In this document: one piece after another, positions 34,169 to 45,859 of the stretch
Layout: each line of letters opens with the position of its first letter
Numbering within the stretch: the first letter of the stretch is position 1
NCBI GenBank assembly: GCA_951640195.1
Contig: OX621163.1
Span: 248,001 to 312,000 of the forward strand
From: Porpolomopsis calyptriformis
Taxonomy: Eukaryota; Basidiomycota; Agaricomycetes; Agaricales; Hygrophoraceae
DNA length: 64,000 nucleotides
Direction: 5' to 3'
Made by a program: the position numbers and the translations under genes
Notes under the pieces: generated by a model
The model's input: only the letters and a program-made list of their open reading frames with translations
Databases searched by the model: none
Told to the model about the DNA's origin: nothing

Positions 34169-36001
34169 CTAGTCAGAAAAATGGATGGATGCAATACCCC
34201 CATATTCGACAGAAAGACATACCATGTCTACATCAAAGTGTGACAAATCGACCCATATGCCTTTCTTGTCGTATCCTTTCGTTGCATCCGATAGATCAAG
34301 GAGGTGGGTTGCGAGGTCATCTGCATTACCGCTGAGTGGCTGAAGGAGCAATTTCACCCAACGTGGGATGGGTTCTGGTTCTAGCTTATCGTGACCATCA
34401 TCCATGACCTAGAAGAAAAAGGATGGCTACCGTCACCATCCATCTGGACTTGTACTCCGAATGACTCGAATGCAAGCCTGATACCCACCAGAGTGGTGTC
34501 TGTAGCGCGCCCCTTCCCCTTCGTATCCTAGGAGACATACATATAAGCATACACGAGGCACATGATGGGGAAAATACTATACCCTTTTCCTTTTCTCAAC
34601 CTCTATTTCTGGATCCAGACCTACAAGCAGGCTTTCGGATAGATTTCGATTTCGATTTTTCTGGACGAATTCTTGGATAAATCGCCATTGCTTCTGACTA
34701 GGTATGAAGAAGATAAGACCCACCTGCTGAGGGTGATTCACAGATGGTATAGCTGAGGAGGGTATACGCCTTGCCAATGAGGGCTGCTTAGGGCGTCTTA
34801 CCTGTACAAATCATTCAAATACAAACATAAAACTACAAACAAACCTGGAAGTCCTTGCCAGGAGAAGCAGGTAGTGACTTTGCTGAGACGCCTGCTTCTG
34901 CTTCTGGTTTTGTATTCGCTTGAATTCTCTGTGTATGGTGAATATGACGCCATTGAAAAATAACATAGTCGGTACCTTTCTCATGGCCTTTTTTCTGGGG
35001 ACATCACCCCCCGTTAATGCAGGGAGGGTCTGAAAGAAATCCATAGGGCAAGATGCAACCCTCTCTCCACTCCTCAGAATCCGTGCTTTGGGGAAATCAT
35101 TAGATAATTCAACATGCTTGTCCTTGCGTGGGCGTCCTCGCTTCCTTTTTGGAGCTCATGAAATTAATTGAATGATAAGTACTTAACAAGCTATCGAATT
35201 GACATCAGGATCACACACCTTCACCTTCACCCTCACCTTGATCGTTATCATCTTGTTCATATTCGTGTTCGTGTTCATACCCAGGTCCAAGTTCAAGCTC
35301 AGGTACACGCTCAAGTTCCACGGAGGAGATCGCGACAGCCTCCAAACGATTGGTGAACCCAAATAAGATGCAGTCTGCTTCGAAACCGTCAAGCCAGGTG
35401 GTGCAATTCGATCGGTCACTGAAAGGATCAACGGATTTTAGGACTTGGGGAAGCCAGTAGAATTCTTTGCTCTGCTTCCAGGATAAAAGGTCTGGGTATA
35501 CAAGCATTTATTACTCAAGCCTAGCCTTGAAAATATCGATATCTTACCATACCACCAGTGTTGTCTGGAAGAATAATGGCTTCTAAGCTCGGCTTCGAAT
35601 GCTTTGAGTTTTTTGGGCTGGTGGGCCTTCCCTAGCTCCAGTCGAACACAGAACCGATGAACGACATCAGGAATCCAAAGACTGCCAGACGCAGGCTTTT
35701 CTCTTTGCGCTTCCTTTATGATATACGTCCTAAGCATGTCATACCATACCATCAACTTTCCAAGATGACTCCCTCCATCCTCTTTTTGAAATTGCAGCTG
35801 AAGCTGGCACAAGTCAATGACGGTGAATATTGGCCTCCACTTTATCGGGAGAGAACAAATATGTTGGGCCGCTTGGACTGACATGAGTCCATCCTGGGTG
35901 GTGTTTTTGATATAGCATCGTGAGGATAGCGGAACCGTGGCCTGCGGGACCTTTCCAACAGGCCACCAGCTAGTTTCGAGAGCATGCAAATCAGTCTCCA
36001 T
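34169..36001 (-). CDS. AT-hook-like protein, product unknown (exons partly unresolved)
   Basis: Exons 36001-35548, 35491-35219 and 35154-34976 join in phase (introns 56 and 64 nt). The start is the ATG at 36001 (METDLHALETSWWPVG). The first ~240 residues are a possible globular domain (YIKNTTQDGLMSVQAAQHIC, WWYDLLSWKQSKEFYWLPQ). An acidic Glu/Tyr/His segment follows (ELELGPGYEHEHEYEQ), then KRKRGRPRKDK, a canonical AT-hook-like basic motif. Further exons clearly lie leftward (SQKQWRFIQEFVQKN; PRWVKLLLQPLSGNADDLA) but I could not settle their borders. DNA binding is inference. Confidence 0.55.
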
Positions 36002-36229
36002 GGATTTTATCAAGAGATTTAGCAAGATGCACTAAAGTGATCGGGGCAAGTATGGTTTGTTTGTCGAGATTTATCAGCTACGCCTGCTATACTTCACTGC
36101 ATATACCGTATTGAGTCGATGGAGCTGTAGATTGAGCTAAAAAGTAGAGGACAACTGTGGAATAACACTGCGCCATTCGATCCTGATCCTGCCACCTTCT
36201 TCTACCTGCCCTTCTCCCTTGCGTTCACT

Positions 36230-36545
36230 TAGAGGCCTGGCTGAAATAAATGCATTCCGTTTGAAGCAAAGGTTGGAGAGCAGTCTAACAGAGTTTCAGT
36301 GTACTCCTCTGAACCGAACCGCTCTGTTCCGAACAGAGTGTACTTGGTTAAAAGGTGGTGATACATTGTGGTGCAGTGAAGCTAAGAGGCAAGAACCAGG
36401 CCGACCGAAGGTGAATGGTAACATAGCGCTGTGTAGCACTGACTAACTGCATGACGCATGCAGCGTTCGCTGACAGGACATGAACCTACCGCGGTCTGAG
36501 AATTAAGGGGCGAGAAAACCAAGCCAATCGACAGTGAGCGTGGGC
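36230..36545 (-). repeat. Dispersed repeat, copy 2 (inverted relative to 22.3-22.6 kb)
   Basis: The reverse complement aligns with 22270-22640: TCGATTGGCTTGGTTTTCTC, TGTTCGGAACAGAG and ACACTGAAACTCTGTTA-like blocks. It lacks the ~90-bp hairpin segment. It ends directly before the F-box gene promoter. Confidence 0.65.
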
Positions 36546-36588
36546 AGAGCTCGTTTGCCACAAGCCACAATAATCGTGGCATCCACAC

Positions 36589-36595
36589 TATAAAA
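36589..36595 (+). promoter_or_regulatory. TATA box of the first F-box gene
   Basis: TATAAAA, 65 bp before the ATG at 36660. Confidence 0.5.
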
Positions 36596-36659
36596 TCCCC
36601 TCATTTTTTCTCGACCCCAATTCTCCACTTTCTCCCTAAGCCACCACCCACCATCCATC

Positions 36660-37403
36660 ATGATCCTCCTTCCCCTAGAGCTGTGGTTCAAAATAATCTC
36701 CCACATTCAGGACAGGCCCAGGGATCTACTCGCACTATCCCTAGTGAATAGGGATGTTTCCTCCGCTGTGTTGCCCTCCCTGGCCCAATATGCCATCGTC
36801 AATCCATTGCCACAGCCGCGACACCCTATCCACCTTGTTGAGTTCACCGCCATTTCGGAGTGGGGCGGCGATTTGGTTCAGGAACATCTGGAGATGGCCG
36901 GGAGTAACCTGTGGGTCGCCAGGTTGGGATTCGATGCCTCCGGATGTCAGTGTTTTAGTTTATTCCTATATGTCTGGGCTTTATCACTAATCCCGCATAA
37001 AGATGACTGCCTAGAACTCGAGCGGTTAAGCTTTTCCCGCAACTTATACCTCAGGGAAGTTACCCTCTCTGGATTACGACTAAAAATGCCGGGTCACTAC
37101 GACACAATCGATATCTCGAGAATATTTGCTGGATGTCTGATGAGTGCTTTGACCAAGTTCACTCTGGATCTTACACGGGCCAACCTGGATAACTGCGTCA
37201 ACGTCAATTGGGCCCTCCTCGACGCATATCTTTCCTCGAGACCTTCCCTTCAATCTGTGCACATTTTAGGCCCTCTGTTTGTGATAGAGGTCAACGATAT
37301 CATGCCACTGATTGGCACCAAGGGCATCCTTAGGGTGACATCCATGCCAACCCTGCCGGAACCATCGGTACCATGGCCATCCCTATCGTGGGTGGGTATG
37401 TAA
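36660..37403 (+). CDS. F-box-like protein, 247 aa
   Basis: Single open exon. The N-terminus LPLELWFKIISHIQ, LLALSLVNRDVSSAVLP is the short F-box of basidiomycete F-box/LRR-like proteins. The rest has leucine-rich segments (LREVTLSGLRL, LTKFTLDLTRANLDN, SLQSVHILGPL). F-box proteins bind Skp1 and bring targets to SCF ubiquitin ligases. At 247 aa it is short for the group, ending soon after PSVPWPSLSW, so it may be truncated. The partner copy at 38180-38983 is tail-to-tail. Confidence 0.7.
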   Translation: MILLPLELWFKIISHIQDRPRDLLALSLVNRDVSSAVLPSLAQYAIVNPLPQPRHPIHLVEFTAISEWGGDLVQEHLEMAGSNLWVARLGFDASGCQCFSLFLYVWALSLIPHKDDCLELERLSFSRNLYLREVTLSGLRLKMPGHYDTIDISRIFAGCLMSALTKFTLDLTRANLDNCVNVNWALLDAYLSSRPSLQSVHILGPLFVIEVNDIMPLIGTKGILRVTSMPTLPEPSVPWPSLSWVGM

Positions 37404-38179
37404 GCGAGGCAGGAAGAAGTTTTGAAGAAGGAAGGGTAGTGGAAGGGGGCAGGATACGGGTTGAATGGGAATGTGGTGACGTTATCCTGTAGCCATCTGT
37501 TGCAATGGATCGCGTATGATGACCCTGCCTGATACTGATGAGTCTGGATTGGAAGATATCGTCCTCTTGAGACGACCCAAGCCCAAGGCGGAGAACACAG
37601 AGAGAGATCGTTGTCATTGTTGCTGCATCTGTGTCTACTTTTTATATGTATACGACATCGAAGGGGTCTAACCTACAAAGCGAAGCGCTTTGTGATCCTT
37701 TGATAGCACGATATTACTGAGAAGAAAGATTGTTGGATTGCGCAGCGGCTGCAAGTAATATCGAACTGTTGCTTTTGTCACCCACGCAGATTCGCCCTGC
37801 CATTTCCCATCGGAGAGATCCCTAAAGCTAAATATGTAGCAACTCGTGCTGCAAAGGAAGCCTTATGGCTCCGCACCTTTATTGGTGAAGTATTTGGCCC
37901 AATCCCGTCTCAACTATCTTTTCAAACAACCAATCGGCTATCGTGCTATCAAAGGATCACAAAGCCCTGACCCCTTTGATGTCGCATACATATAAAAAGT
38001 AGACACAGATGCAAATGTATGTAGTAACAATGACAACGATCTCTCTCTGTGTTCTCTGACTTCGGCTTGGGTAGTCTCAAGAGGACAATATCTTCCACTT
38101 CGGACTGGTCAGTATCAGCCAGGGTCATAACGGATCCATTTCAACAGATTGTTACAGGATAACATTGCCCCGTTCCTAT
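37404..38179. repeat. Centre of an inverted duplication, with copia RNase H scrap
   Basis: The F-box arms approach each other here. The innermost arms are a perfect 26-bp inverted repeat (37687-37712 and 37940-37965), continuous with diverged outer arms. The 227-bp spacer holds a plus-strand Ty1/copia RNase H piece: KAKYVATRAAKEALWLRTFI then GEVFGPI (about 37820-37905), with no LTRs. Confidence 0.8.
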
Positions 38180-38983
38180 TCAACCTGTATCCTGCCCCGT
38201 TCCACTCCCCTTCCTTCTTCGAAACTTCCTCCTACGTATCCGCCCAGATATAGATGGCCATGGTACCAATGGTACCGATGGTTCCGGCAAAGTTGGCCTG
38301 AACGTGACATCAAGGATGCCCTTCGCGGTGACCAGTGGCATGATATCGCTGACCTCCATCACAGACAGAGGGCCTAAAATGTGCACAGATTGAAGGGAAG
38401 GTCTCGAGGAAAGATATGCGTCGAGGAGGGCCCAATTGACTTTGATGCAGTTATCCCAGTTGGCCCGTGTAAGATCGAGAGTGAACTTGGTCAAATCTTC
38501 CATAGAACATCCAGCAAATATCCTCGAGATATCGATTAGGTTGACGTTACCCGGCCGTCTTAGTCGTAATCCAGAGAGGGTAACTTCCCTGAGCCACACG
38601 TTGTGGAAAAAGTTTAGGTGCGTGAGTTCGACGCAGTCATCTTCATGCGGGGTTAGCGATAAAACCCAGACACATAGGAATAACCTGAAACACTGACAAC
38701 CGGACGTATTGAATCCCAACCTGGTGACCCTCAGGTTGCTCCCAGCCCTCTTCAAATTTTGCTGAACCCAACCGCCGTGCCAATTCCTGATGGAGGTGAA
38801 TTCAAGGAAACGAATCGGGTGTTGCGGCTTTGGCATTGGATCGACAAGCATGTATCGGGCCAGGAATGGAAACACAACGGAGGCAAAGTTCCTGTTTACT
38901 AGTGCCAGTGCGAGCAGATCTTGGGACGAGTTCTGAATGTAGGGGATAATTTTGAGCCACAGATCTATGGGAAGGGAAATCAT
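38180..38983 (-). CDS. F-box-like protein, 268 aa (inverted paralogue)
   Basis: The start at 38983 is chosen by alignment with the other copy (both have CATCCATCATGAT around the ATG) and a TATATAG element ~40 bp upstream. F-box: LPIDLWLKIIPYIQ, LLALALVNRNFASVVFP. It is largely co-linear with the gene at 36660 (LREVTLSGLRL, DISRIFAGC, NWALLDAYLSSRPSLQSVHI) but with many amino-acid differences, so the duplication is not recent. It has an Arg-rich C-terminal extension (RIRRRKFRRRKG) absent from the other copy. Confidence 0.7.
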   Translation of the reverse strand: MISLPIDLWLKIIPYIQNSSQDLLALALVNRNFASVVFPFLARYMLVDPMPKPQHPIRFLEFTSIRNWHGGWVQQNLKRAGSNLRVTRLGFNTSGCQCFRLFLCVWVLSLTPHEDDCVELTHLNFFHNVWLREVTLSGLRLRRPGNVNLIDISRIFAGCSMEDLTKFTLDLTRANWDNCIKVNWALLDAYLSSRPSLQSVHILGPLSVMEVSDIMPLVTAKGILDVTFRPTLPEPSVPLVPWPSISGRIRRRKFRRRKGSGTGQDTG

Positions 38984-39161
38984 GATGGATGATGGTGGTT
39001 TTGGGAGACTTTCGGCTGCTCTATATACTAAGTCGACCTCGACGCTTTGACTCACTCTCAACTAAAATCGATTATTCACGTGGCTAGGGTCGCTTAAAAT
39101 GCCACAGTTTGACAGGGTGAACCTGAACGGTCCTCTACTACGACCATCTCCAGCAGTCTTC

Positions 39162-39664
39162 TTCATGACTGTGTCCGCGTCGCCTCACTTGGCCACTAGA
39201 TCTCAATCTCAGAGGGTTACGACCTCAGACCAGATGGAGGGTGAGGGAAACCCCATGGGACCAGGATCTGCGGGGAATCAAAGTCACGCTGCCCAACATC
39301 ACCAGGTGAGCTTGCTCTTTTCCTTTTTTTCAGGTTGACAGAGGGGACGTGTTAGGCGAATGAGATGAACATCCCCAAAGCTGTCAGCCCGAGAAGAAGA
39401 AAGCAATGGAAGGCCAAATTTTTGTCGGATGAGGAAACTGAAGAAACACTACCGACCGTCTATGTCAATTCAAAGAACACGAAGATGACAACCATAGCAG
39501 AGCCGTCGGTAAACACCCAGTCGACAATGGATGGCGATGGCAAGATAGCCGAAGAGATCCAGCAAACAATCCACTGTGGGATCGTCACTGCGCCAACCCA
39601 GCCGGGGACTGATAATGACCCCATTGGACCACAGTCGACGGAGAGCCATGGGATTGATGGTTAG
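39162..39664 (+). CDS. Possible small gene, product unknown
   Basis: Two frames (MTVSASPHLATRSQSQRV... and MNIPKAVSPRRRKQWKAKF..., ending at 39664) may be exons separated by an intron starting GTGAGC near 39306. The sequence is polar and low-complexity with a basic PRRRKQWKAK segment. No family and no firm splice model. Confidence 0.25.
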
Positions 39665-40902
39665 GGGTCAGAGAGATCAAAACGATTTCAAACGGTTACG
39701 GCGAGAGGATGGAAATGCTGAGGTTGGGATCGAACGGTAAGGCTTTCATTAAAAAATCTGAATATCAGGCCCCTGTGTTGAATAATATGGTTATCAAGAT
39801 TCGGCACGCAATCTCTCGGATGCAGTAGAGAAGCATGGATGGTGACCCTTGCCATCCCTCCCGTCTGTAGATTCCACCTTGTTCTCCCTTAGCCAACTTC
39901 CTCTTTACCTTCTTCTCAGGGTGGCCCTCGTACCCATTCTCACTCCCGCACTCTCTTTTCCTACATTTCATCTGCTCACGCACGTCGGATATTCCCTATG
40001 AATTGAATTTTCATTATGACCTTTTGTGTTGGTATCCAGATGACCACTCACCAAGGTGCAAACCATTCACCGCTTCTCCAACATCATCAAGGATGGCAGT
40101 CACGCTCCATTACAAAGTGAGAAATAAGTGATTCTGAGTCGTCTGAAGAAGCACAAAGATGTCTTTCAGCCGTACTTTAATCTTATGTTGCTATACTAGG
40201 TGTACCCGAGGCCCTTTACCTTGGCATGTCGTAGATTGACGGCATTTAAAGTTTTCTTAGCAGGCAAGTATTGCGTTCCATAATACAGGCTATCGATAAG
40301 GTTGAAGACATTAGCAAACCTTTGCCAAAATGAGACTGTTGGAAGGAAGGGAAGGGAAATCAACGAAAAACAGTAACTAAATCACTCAATCACCCCCTCA
40401 CATCTTTTCAGTGATGAAAATTTCTAGTTACTGAAAAACAATACCACAGAGTAGGTTTGTAGGTGCGGATCATTAGCAAATTGGAAAACTTACATTTAGC
40501 TAAGGCGGCAGCTGACTAGTCTACATTAAATTGACTTCACCATGCCCAAAGTACATCTAATCATTGCATGATCACCACGAATCAGTGCCAGTTGATCTGT
40601 TTATCAGTAAATTTCAGTTACGAATGCTGTAATACAATGAGAAAGTCGCTACTATTCAAACGAGAAAAAGAGACCTTCGGTGATAAAATTTCATCGATTT
40701 TAGTTCCAATGGAGATGACCTCAACATCTCACTTGATTTTATGGTTCATCCTTCTTTTATAATTACACTCACGATTGTCCAAACTGCCTCTTTTGAAGTG
40801 CGCAGCCAAGCATAAGTTATGCTGGGCTCGATTTGAACACCTACCAAATATAGGATTAACAAACATTCACAAGTTCCGAAAGCACTACCGAATCCGAATC
40901 CA
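39665..40902. other. Intergenic with direct repeat copy 2
   Basis: Contains 40200-40282, the partner of 25217-25308. No convincing gene was seen. Confidence 0.45.
40200..40282 (+). repeat. Direct repeat copy 2
   Basis: Same orientation as 25217-25308, ~90% alike over ~83 bp, lacking one AGGTTGAC octamer. Confidence 0.75.
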
Positions 40903-42337
40903 ATGGCAGATCTCGATTTTATTCTCAACGATACCCATAGATGGCAGGATGGCATCTCAGAGGTTCAACCAAGCAGCTGGCTGTGTCTATTTGAATTGGA
41001 GAATTCAAAGAACTACCTGTTCAAACCGATGGGTTCCGACACAAAGATACGCTGGAAGTATTTTCCATTGGAATTCATTGCCTTTAATATCATCACGAAT
41101 CAGTCTCGCCACTTTTCCTTGCCATTCATGCTGTGCCAACAGGTTGCGTTTCTTGATCTTCAATATTGGGCTAGCCTGGTTTCTGGAGATAAATCGATGT
41201 CGCGCTATTTAGAGCTGCTAAGGGATGACCTCCTTGAAGAATTCTTCGCAATGGAACCCCCTTCCAGCTTTAATGAACAACCTTGGAGTACCCGGCCTTG
41301 GGCCGTTCGAACGATGCACTCCTTTGGCCACTCAAAGCCTGACCGTGACGCTTATCTCACCACATGCAGAGAACAGGGCTGGGAGAGTTATATGCATGGC
41401 GACCCATTGGAATATCGTACGTGATGAATCGCTCCCAAAGTCCTGATGGTTTATACTACGTTCTATAATAGGATGGACAGATATTTTCAACAAATATAAA
41501 AAACAAAATACCTGGATGAATTCGGGTCATCGTATTATAGACAGCCTTGCAAGCGCACTGAACAAAGCGAGGGAACATATCTCTGTGGGCCCTTCAAACG
41601 TTTTACTCTCTGCAGCCGACCTTCTCGACAAAGGCGACACCTGTTTGGCACAACAAGCTGGTGTGTGAATGGGATCCATTGCTCTCATGCTACATCAGAT
41701 ATCCTGACTAAACGATCAGCCACAGTCAAGATCCCTGAGTTCGATATAAGTATCGACCCAACACATGTGGATAAATCACCATTGGATGTCGCATTGGCAC
41801 ATTCTACCTCAAAAGCTGGTACGTGAATGGGATCTATGGGTCTCATGCCACACCAGATATCAAATATCTAGACTGATGATGATGATCAGCCACAGAGGAG
41901 ATTTCTTCTTCATTCGCAGGCGAAATCGAACAGAGGCTTAGGGCTCCATTGCCAACATGCATCGTGCAGCCAAACAAGTTAGTTCATTCAGCCGCTCGAT
42001 AACTTAGCATCCTTTGACTACTGTATAGCAGACAATCATCTACACGTGTGGCCGTGGTACGAACCTCGGAACCTCCAAGTAGGCAGGCTACTCAACGTGA
42101 ATTTATTTATTGCGTATTGATTTATTAACTTATTCTTATTCTTATTTCTCTCCCACTTCAACAGCACAGGTTGAACGAGGGAAAAACTACAAACAAAACA
42201 AGTGGAAGCGGAATAAAAAGAAGAAAATGAAGGCAGCTCTATTACGAGAGACAGAGGCTGAGTTAGCTGCACGCAACCCACCCAGCCAACCGACGCGACC
42301 CAACCATTCAACCACACGGGTGAACCGAGGGAGATAA
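40903..42337 (+). CDS. WAVR/HSFGHS family protein, paralogue 1 (376 aa)
   Basis: Exons 40903-41416, 41472-41660, 41720-41818, 41890-41977, 42029-42096 and 42165-42337, all phase-consistent. The conserved core near residues 140-175 reads PWAVRTMHSFGHSKPDR, a Cys ~12 residues on, then GDPLEYRW. An N-terminal ~130-residue region has LPFMLCQQVAFLDLQYWASL, which matches paralogue 3. The C-terminus is strongly basic (KWKRNKKKKMK), suggesting nuclear location. The last intron borders are the least certain. No known domain is recognised. Two paralogues lie at 44286-45347 and 45860-46919 on the other strand. Confidence 0.7.
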
Positions 42338-42667
42338 TAGCTTCAAGGGTGTAGCGCATCTGCTGGGCCAAACACTAACCGCAAGTACAACGTGGGGCTC
42401 TATCTCCCTAAGGGATAGGGAGTCCAGAAGCTGCCACCTTTCTGTATATGTAAATAAAGCAGATTGTGTTCGGCATATCTACTAGGTTACATGAGGTTGT
42501 AATTGGTTTCATCGCAGGCAAGGTAATGTATGTATTCATGTATGTTTTTTTTTTTTCACGTGAGACATGAGCATCAAAGTCCAACTCAATTGTATCGATT
42601 GTAAAACTGTAACAAAGTACAGGCATATGATAGCAGCACATCAATAGATAATGAATAGAAACTGTCC

Positions 42668-44260
42668 CTATGGCGGTGGAAGAAAAAGTTCGGTGGATAA
42701 ACATTTTTCTTCACTGAGCGCCATCCAATACTCTCCACTGACGAGTACTTCTGACTCCATAGCTGTCAGGCTGATTCCTGCCCTTTCTAGTATCGCCTTG
42801 ATCTGTTTCTGGGCCTCGTTGATTTCTCCTTCTTCCTCCTGAAAAAGGACATCCCACTCGGTCATCGGAAGGTCTGGCCTTTTCTGCTCACCCGGCAAAA
42901 GGTACTCATTCGATTTGAGAATCATTCTGGCCAGCGCCAAGAATGGCCGTCGATATATTTCTGGAAAGCTAGCTTTTAAACAAAAATGAGGGGATATCAT
43001 TCATTCATGTGCTCACTTCGACTTTTGGCGACATGTGGAAGCGCTAAAACCATGCGAGAAAGCAACCTTGAGACGTGGTGATTTGCATTTGTTGAAAAAT
43101 GACCATGCATATGGTCGAAGTCCCGCGATTGTTCAGTGAGGTGAAGCGTCTCATAGGTATAAAAGTGACCTCCCGAACAATAGCTTGGCGTGGGGGTGTA
43201 TACGGCATGCCAAATGCCAGGAGGCATAATTCTGACACATAGAATCAATATATGAGCATGAGTAATCAATTTTTAGAGCGTTAATAATATAAAAACTTAC
43301 AGAATCTCCCCTGCAGAAAGAAACGTCGTGAAAATCTGAGCATGTTGATTCAGTTGGTGTAGTTGACTGAAGCAAATATCCTTGTGCAGGCTGCGCAACT
43401 TGTTCCGGGAGTTGTGACTTTTTGTGTATCTAGGTCGAATAATGGCCCAAATTTTTATCCCGGCGTGCGCATAGATCCAGGTACACAAGCCGTTAGCATC
43501 CTTGTGGGGGAATGTTACGAAGCCAGCATGCGTCAGCAGGTTCCACTGCATCATTTGCCAGGTGCACATCCGAATAACCTGTGGCCCTGGAAGGACTAGT
43601 TCTTGTCGAGTATTCGGCATCTTGTGATGCTTCGACTTGTCCTTTGGAGGGTGCTTCCAAAACTTCGCGAATGATTCATGTTTTGTGAGCTGGAATGCGA
43701 GTGCTTCGTCACTTATTCGACTGTTAAGGTTACTTGTTGAAATAAGCCAATGTACAAGCTCTCAGCACTCTTACCATATAATAGAGGGGGCGGCATTTCT
43801 CAGTGAAGGGGCATCCAGGATATTTCCACAGATGTCTACACCCTCAGATGCCTCGATAAACTCCCCCAGGGAAGAGTGGCTGTGGATGATGCCATCTGAC
43901 TCCTTCTTGGACCTACCGACTGCACGCAATCTTGCGTCTATACAATATTAAACCACAGTAATCGTAGAGATGGATTTTACGTACCATGCCACTGAACTGG
44001 CTGGCTTAATGGACCCCTTGCTGCCTCGATCTCCTCCTTACAAAACGTCTCCGGACCTTCAAGATGTTGACCCTGTAATATAATGCATCGCTGATTAGCG
44101 AGATGGAGTCGCACGGCTTCATCGATGGCATGAAGTGGTTGGGAAGGTTCTCTTGGTGGGATAACGACATAGTTAGTTTCATCCAAGTCCCAGTTGTTTA
44201 TCGAATGGGTTGCAGATGAACCATCAGGTGATTTGGCAAGCACCTCAACTAATTTAGCGT
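42668..44260 (-). CDS. JmjC-like 2-oxoglutarate/Fe(II) oxygenase
   Basis: Exons ~44260-43985, 43937-43775, 43720-43301, 43231-43017 and 42972-42668 (introns 47, 54, 69 and 44 nt); all joins keep phase and give at least ~450 aa. The start is uncertain. The central part has WNLLTHAGFVTFPHKDANGL (HxD iron ligands), GIKIWAIIRPRY, MPPGIWHAVYTP (distal His) and GGHFYTYETLHL, the cupin landmarks of JmjC-type oxygenases. The C-terminal ~100 residues are a charged helical region with no motif. JmjC enzymes demethylate lysines or hydroxylate proteins; the substrate cannot be told. It lies just downstream of family paralogue 2 on the same strand. Confidence 0.75.
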
Positions 44261-44285
44261 CCTTAACAAAGCTTCAGTTAGCTGA

Positions 44286-45347
44286 TCAAGAACGAGCACA
44301 AAATGATGGACGGACTGCATTTTGATGGCCCGGAACGTGAACCCATGGAAGTACGGTTTGCGACCCATTGGCCCATTGAATCGAGGATGCGTCCTGGGGA
44401 AAGTTCACTCCCCTCAACGAAGTAAAGTAGTCGTGCTTATTCTGGGTGAGGGGTGCTGATGTTATGCGTTATCTTCTTCTTCATAAGGATGATGCGATGC
44501 GAATAACTTCACATACCAGATATCGTAGCTGGTTGATGTTTTTTTCGACTCGTGGGTTCTTCATCATCGGACAAAGATCGTTTTTGGGGAAGACTAGCGG
44601 CGCTCACTCCTTGGCCCAGTTCATTGGGATGGTTGATGAATCCGATCGCAATAAGATATTGCAGCGAGTCAGATTTCTCTTGAGCGGCATCGCTTGAAGT
44701 GCCAGCCGTCGCTGGAGAGTCTGACCAAGTGTCGGTCGCAAGCATCTCGTTCCCAAATGACACGACCCTGGATATGTGACTCTTCCAATCTTCAGTGAGC
44801 GATTTAATATCAGCTGTTGCACCCAATATTGATAAGATTACTCACCATATTGAGTCGGATCGTCATCTTCATAAGGCAGACGGTTCTCGTTTTTGCAACG
44901 ATCGGCATAGAGTTGGCGACCTGTTTGAGAGTGTCCAAATGAATGGTAGACTCTGACGGCCCATTGCTTCACCGTCTTCAATCGCAATGATGCTTGAGTG
45001 AGCAGTTTACGATCCTCAAACCACAACTCATGCTGCACGGCCAAACAGAGGTTCTGGAGGTACTGTTTGATTCGTCCTGCATGTCGTACCTGGTTCTCTG
45101 CTTCAAGGCAGCTGTGGCGATGACTCAGGTCAAGGAAAGCAAGGATAGAGCGGTAATGGATGTGTATTTCGCGAGATCGCAGTGAGTTGTTGTGGTAGAA
45201 AAAGAGCTTGAATGTTGTTTGGGTTGATAATTCTGAGAAGCGCCAGAAATTGGACGGTTTATTCAAGAGGGTGGATGTCTTGGCTGGCCATAAAGCCTCA
45301 TCATCAAATAGCTCTCCTTCTTTGTTGGCTATCGGTTGGGTGGCCAT
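44286..45347 (-). CDS. WAVR/HSFGHS family protein, paralogue 2 (314 aa)
   Basis: Exons 45347-44846, 44789-44517 and 44455-44286. The start is MATQPIANKEGELFDDEALW. The core is QWAVRVYHSFGHSQTGR then DDPTQYDW (formed across the first intron), equivalent to DPLEYRW in paralogue 1. For that intron a 56-nt model (44845-44790) is preferred over a 32-nt one because it aligns the Trp. A basic patch RKKH follows (EEPTSRKKHQP). Identity to the paralogues outside the core is low. No function recognised. Confidence 0.65.
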
Positions 45348-45859
45348 GATAATGAACGTATGTGTGGGGGTCACGTGGGTATTTATTCGATTAAAGAGTT
45401 TGAAAGCTACAAAGACGATATGATTCTATCCAGGACTTGGATTAGATCATGTGCTATAAATGAATGCCGTATTCTCAAGTTTGAGGGTGACAAAGAAGCC
45501 CTGACATTTTCTTTGCCATTTGATTCATTCCACTACTCCTTCATCTGGTTGAAGGAGTTATAAATATTACGGTGAAAACCATCATCCTCATTATAATTTA
45601 TTGAAGTGAAGGATACAGATTGTGGAGGTGTGAGGTATACCGCTGAGGAAAGGTGGCTACAATGATCTGTAAGTCCCATGGTAACTTGCAGCTGCTGTTC
45701 GCATGTAAAAAAACAAAAAACATCAAGAAACTTTCATTATCATCTTCGTCTTCATCTTCGTCTTCATCTTCCTTTCGAATCGTGGAGGAATGGTAACACT
45801 GTTATCGGAGAATTGAGGCTGCCCCCCCTCTATCTCAGCTTGGATCTTGGATCAGTATC
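45348..45859. other. Intergenic with TCTTCATCTTCG microsatellite
   Basis: A (TCTTCA/TCTTCG)n stretch lies at about 45743-45775. Nothing else was recognised. Confidence 0.4.

Noticed and set aside
39765..39983. 72-aa minus-strand ORF rich in Lys/Glu
   Set aside because: No start context, splice partners or family; likely chance.
44814..44845. 32-nt intron in the second WAVR-family gene
   Set aside because: A 56-nt alternative (44790-44845) is of normal size and aligns the conserved Trp with the paralogues.
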